The notes below the pieces were generated by a model. That model ran no database searches. It was given only the letters and a program-made list of their open reading frames with translations, and was not told where the DNA came from. Made by a program: the position numbers and the translations under genes. DNA of 64,000 nucleotides. It comes from Anaerolineales bacterium. Lineage in GTDB: Bacteria > Chloroflexota > Anaerolineae > Anaerolineales > UBA11858. Position 1 is the first letter of the stretch. Each line of letters starts with the position of its first letter. The stretch covers positions 186,001 to 250,000 of the forward strand of contig JANQED010000152.1 in assembly GCA_028278545.1 (NCBI GenBank), given 5' to 3'. Shown piece after piece: positions 62,419-64,000 of this stretch.

Positions 62419-62467
62419 GCTCTATCCCGACATTCCCCGACGTCGGATTCCTCAACCCATGAATTAA

Positions 62468-62523
62468 TTGACGCGGACTTGCCCCGGGTGTATAATCTGA
62501 AAGCATATTAGATAAACATCTAA
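62468..62523 (+). promoter_or_regulatory. Promoter and operator of the arsR-like gene
   Basis: TTGACG (62468-62473), 17 nt, TATAAT (62491-62496), then TTAGAT-aaac-ATCTAA (62508-62523), a perfect 6-bp palindrome just beyond the start site. It fits autoregulation by the ArsR-like protein. Confidence 0.75.
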
Positions 62524-62540
62524 GTTAGGTAGGTGTCTAA

Positions 62541-63611
62541 ATGAGCGCGCCGGCGTTGTTTTGGGATTTGGGGACAGGCTACGATTTCTTCGTCAGCCTG
62601 TATATTTTGCATGAGCCGGGGGAATTTGGCTTGCGCCCTTCCTGGGCTGCGGGCGTGCGGTCACGGTTACCCCTTGGAGATCGTGAGGTCCTGGAGCAGG
62701 CACAAACGGTGGTTCATTTCCCGTTGAGCTGGGTTTATGCCCTTGGGGATGTGAAAGACAGCGCGGCGGTGATTTGGGAACTGCGACAATTGGCCCCGGA
62801 GGAACGGCTGCCAGCTTTGGCGAAGTCTTCGGGGATGCAGACGGAGGCCCTGGATATTCTTCAGGGTGTCGCACAGCGCGGGGGTTGGGGGCCTGAGGAG
62901 CGGGAGGCGCTCCGGGAAGTGTACCGGGAACATAAATCGCCGACCCTCGCAAAGAAAGTCGGGGACATCCTGGATATCTGGTCGAATCTGCCAGCGTTTG
63001 GAGAACGATATCTCTCTGCCTTGGGAGTCTATCGGGAGGTGTTCTTCGCGGAGGAGGAAGAGCGTATTCGACCGGCTTTGGAAACTGCGCTGCAAGAGGC
63101 GCAGCAGTGGGCTGGTGAATTGACACTTGAAATGCTGATCGAGAAGGTATCTCGCGGGGTGCGCTTCGAAGGGGGGATGGACGTATCGGATTTGGTGATG
63201 GTGCCTTCTTATTGGATCACGCCCCTGGTGGTAAATCATCACCTGGGAGAGGAGCGGGGATTATTGCTGTTTGGCGCTCGCTCTGAGGACGACTCGCTGG
63301 TCCCCGGAGCGCAGGTCCCGGCGGGTATGCTGCGGACATTGAAGACATTGGCCGACCCGACCCGATTACGGATCTTGCGTTATCTCTCGCAGGAGACCAT
63401 GTCGCCGGCACAATTGACACGCCGGCTGCGCCTGCGGGCGCCAACGGTGACTCATCATCTCAACACTTTGCGTCTGGCGGGGTTGGTATACCTGACCTTG
63501 GGCGAGAAGAAACGCAAATTATATACAGCACGCTCTGAAGCGATTAGGGGGATGTTTTCCTCGTTAGAAGCGTTTCTGAGCGGGGAATCGGAAGAATATC
63601 TGGGTGAGTAA
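62541..63611 (+). CDS. ArsR-type winged-helix regulator with large N-terminal domain
   Basis: A 356-aa regulator. The DNA-binding domain is at the C-terminus (about 268-345): LRTLKTLADPTRLRILRYLSQETMSPAQLTRRLRLRAPTVTHHLNTLRLAGLVYL, an ArsR HTH. The first 260 residues form a domain seen in Chloroflexota and Firmicutes ArsR-like proteins of the DUF5937 type (unknown ligand). No cysteine metal site is evident. Followed 1 nt later by an MFS gene, so it probably controls that transporter; promoter and palindromic operator lie directly upstream. Confidence 0.83.
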   Translation: MSAPALFWDLGTGYDFFVSLYILHEPGEFGLRPSWAAGVRSRLPLGDREVLEQAQTVVHFPLSWVYALGDVKDSAAVIWELRQLAPEERLPALAKSSGMQTEALDILQGVAQRGGWGPEEREALREVYREHKSPTLAKKVGDILDIWSNLPAFGERYLSALGVYREVFFAEEEERIRPALETALQEAQQWAGELTLEMLIEKVSRGVRFEGGMDVSDLVMVPSYWITPLVVNHHLGEERGLLLFGARSEDDSLVPGAQVPAGMLRTLKTLADPTRLRILRYLSQETMSPAQLTRRLRLRAPTVTHHLNTLRLAGLVYLTLGEKKRKLYTARSEAIRGMFSSLEAFLSGESEEYLGE

Positions 63612-63612
63612 T

Positions 63613-64000
63613 ATGTCGAAACATTGGTCTGGCTCGATGGGGACGACCTTTCGAGAATATGCGGCGCGTCTAGCGGCTTTCCGTCCAAATGCCCGCCTGT
63701 ATTTGGTGAACGTGATCATCACCGGGGTTTCGATGGGGGTGTACCGGTTGTTGTTCAATTTTTACGCCCTCAGCCTGGGCTTCGATGAGGCTTTGCTGGG
63801 TCGGTTGATCACCACGGCCAGCTTTACGGCCTTGGTCGCGGCCCTGCCGATGGGTTATCTGGCGGATTTGATCGGCAGAAAGTATTCATTGGTCTTGGGA
63901 GGGGTGTTCATCGGCTTATCCGTGTTCGGGATCGTGCTCTACCCCACCGAAGCGATGTTCTATGCGATGAATATCCTATCCGGCGTCGCCCAGAGCTTGT
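63613..64000 (+). CDS. MFS transporter, 5' part (cut by window end)
   Basis: Open frame of 129 codons running off the end. Translation starts MSKHWSGSMGTTFREYAARLAAF, then spans LYLVNVIITGVSMGVYRLLF and LITTASFTALVAALPMGYLADLIGRKYSLVLGGVFIGLSVF; MGYLADLIGRKYSLV is the MFS loop 2-3 motif (GxLaDriGRk). The start lies 1 nt after the regulator stop. Probably the transported target of the ArsR-like regulator. Confidence 0.88.
   Translation, partial: MSKHWSGSMGTTFREYAARLAAFRPNARLYLVNVIITGVSMGVYRLLFNFYALSLGFDEALLGRLITTASFTALVAALPMGYLADLIGRKYSLVLGGVFIGLSVFGIVLYPTEAMFYAMNILSGVAQSL

Larger units (their letters stand above)
61748..62467. other. Long intergenic region with small repeats and DnaA-like boxes
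   Basis: No convincing gene. It contains an inverted repeat TAAGAAT...ATTCTTA (61963-61986), two DnaA-box-like 9-mers (62249-62257 and 62270-62278), and two copies of the palindrome AGAAGTTGAACTTCT (62323-62337, and its complement at 62404-62418). The 72-codon frame at 61994-62212 has no RBS and no family resemblance. Confidence 0.6.

Overview
The window reads like chromosomal DNA of a free-living bacterium of the Chloroflexota, most likely Anaerolineae-like. This is an inference from gene content, not from a marker phylogeny. Pointers are a CIRCE-controlled hrcA-grpE-dnaK-dnaJ-prmA cluster, a DUF951 gene next to a MGDG-synthase-like glycosyltransferase, secreted proteins with Pro-Thr linkers, a dnaG-sigA pair, and no lipopolysaccharide genes. 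Genes are dense, lie on both strands and are mostly moderately GC-rich. I found no rRNA, tRNA, CRISPR array, transposase or prophage.

Layout. 1-1 kb: MntA/HepT toxin-antitoxin pair. 1-9 kb: methylmalonyl-CoA mutase N-terminal subunit behind a structured leader, membrane protein, MFS transporter, LysM surface protein, galE, FlK-like thioesterase, glycosyltransferase and MscS channel. 9-14 kb: MOCOS-like PLP enzyme, sbcD, C39-like peptidase with TPR region, EamA protein. 14-17 kb: TetR regulator with a clear promoter and operator, then its ABC exporter. 17-23 kb: kinase-like protein, VOC protein, two separate TfoX-domain genes, nitroreductase, DUF1848 protein, and an AT-richer single-chain BsuBI/PstI-type restriction-modification enzyme. 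23-33 kb: ftsK, rnz, SGNH hydrolase, sulfite-oxidase-like enzyme, UPF0173 hydrolase, and the DUF951-glycosyltransferase-rsmI-pgi/pmi operon. 32-38 kb: M50 protease, HD protein, tyrA-like, GIY-YIG, kbl-like, TGS GTPase, trmO. 38-45 kb: heat-shock operon, RluA-type synthase, trmD. 45-47 kb: an AT-rich CarD-like/cold-shock island flanked by two copies of a 120-bp repeat. 47-52 kb: dnaG, sigA, P5C dehydrogenase. 52-56 kb: CPBP protease, GNAT-like protein, lactate permease, FMN-binding protein. 56-61 kb: lipoprotein, sensor kinase, selenoprotein, response regulator, thiolase. 62-64 kb: ArsR-like regulator and a truncated MFS gene.

The most interesting locus is 56.4-59.7 kb. Between a NarL-type sensor kinase and its response regulator lies a C-GCAxxG-C-C family gene whose 20th codon is TGA, exactly where the family carries its first conserved Cys. 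A small hairpin with GU in its loop follows at SECIS-like distance. I read this as a selenocysteine protein inside a two-component operon. Other signals worth a look are the repeat pair around the CarD/Csp island, the fused restriction-modification enzyme, and a recurring -10 box only 6-9 nt upstream of start codons, which suggests leaderless mRNAs and fixes several starts. There are also palindromic operators at the tetR, dnaG and arsR promoters, and two DnaA-box-like 9-mers in the 0.8-kb gap before arsR.
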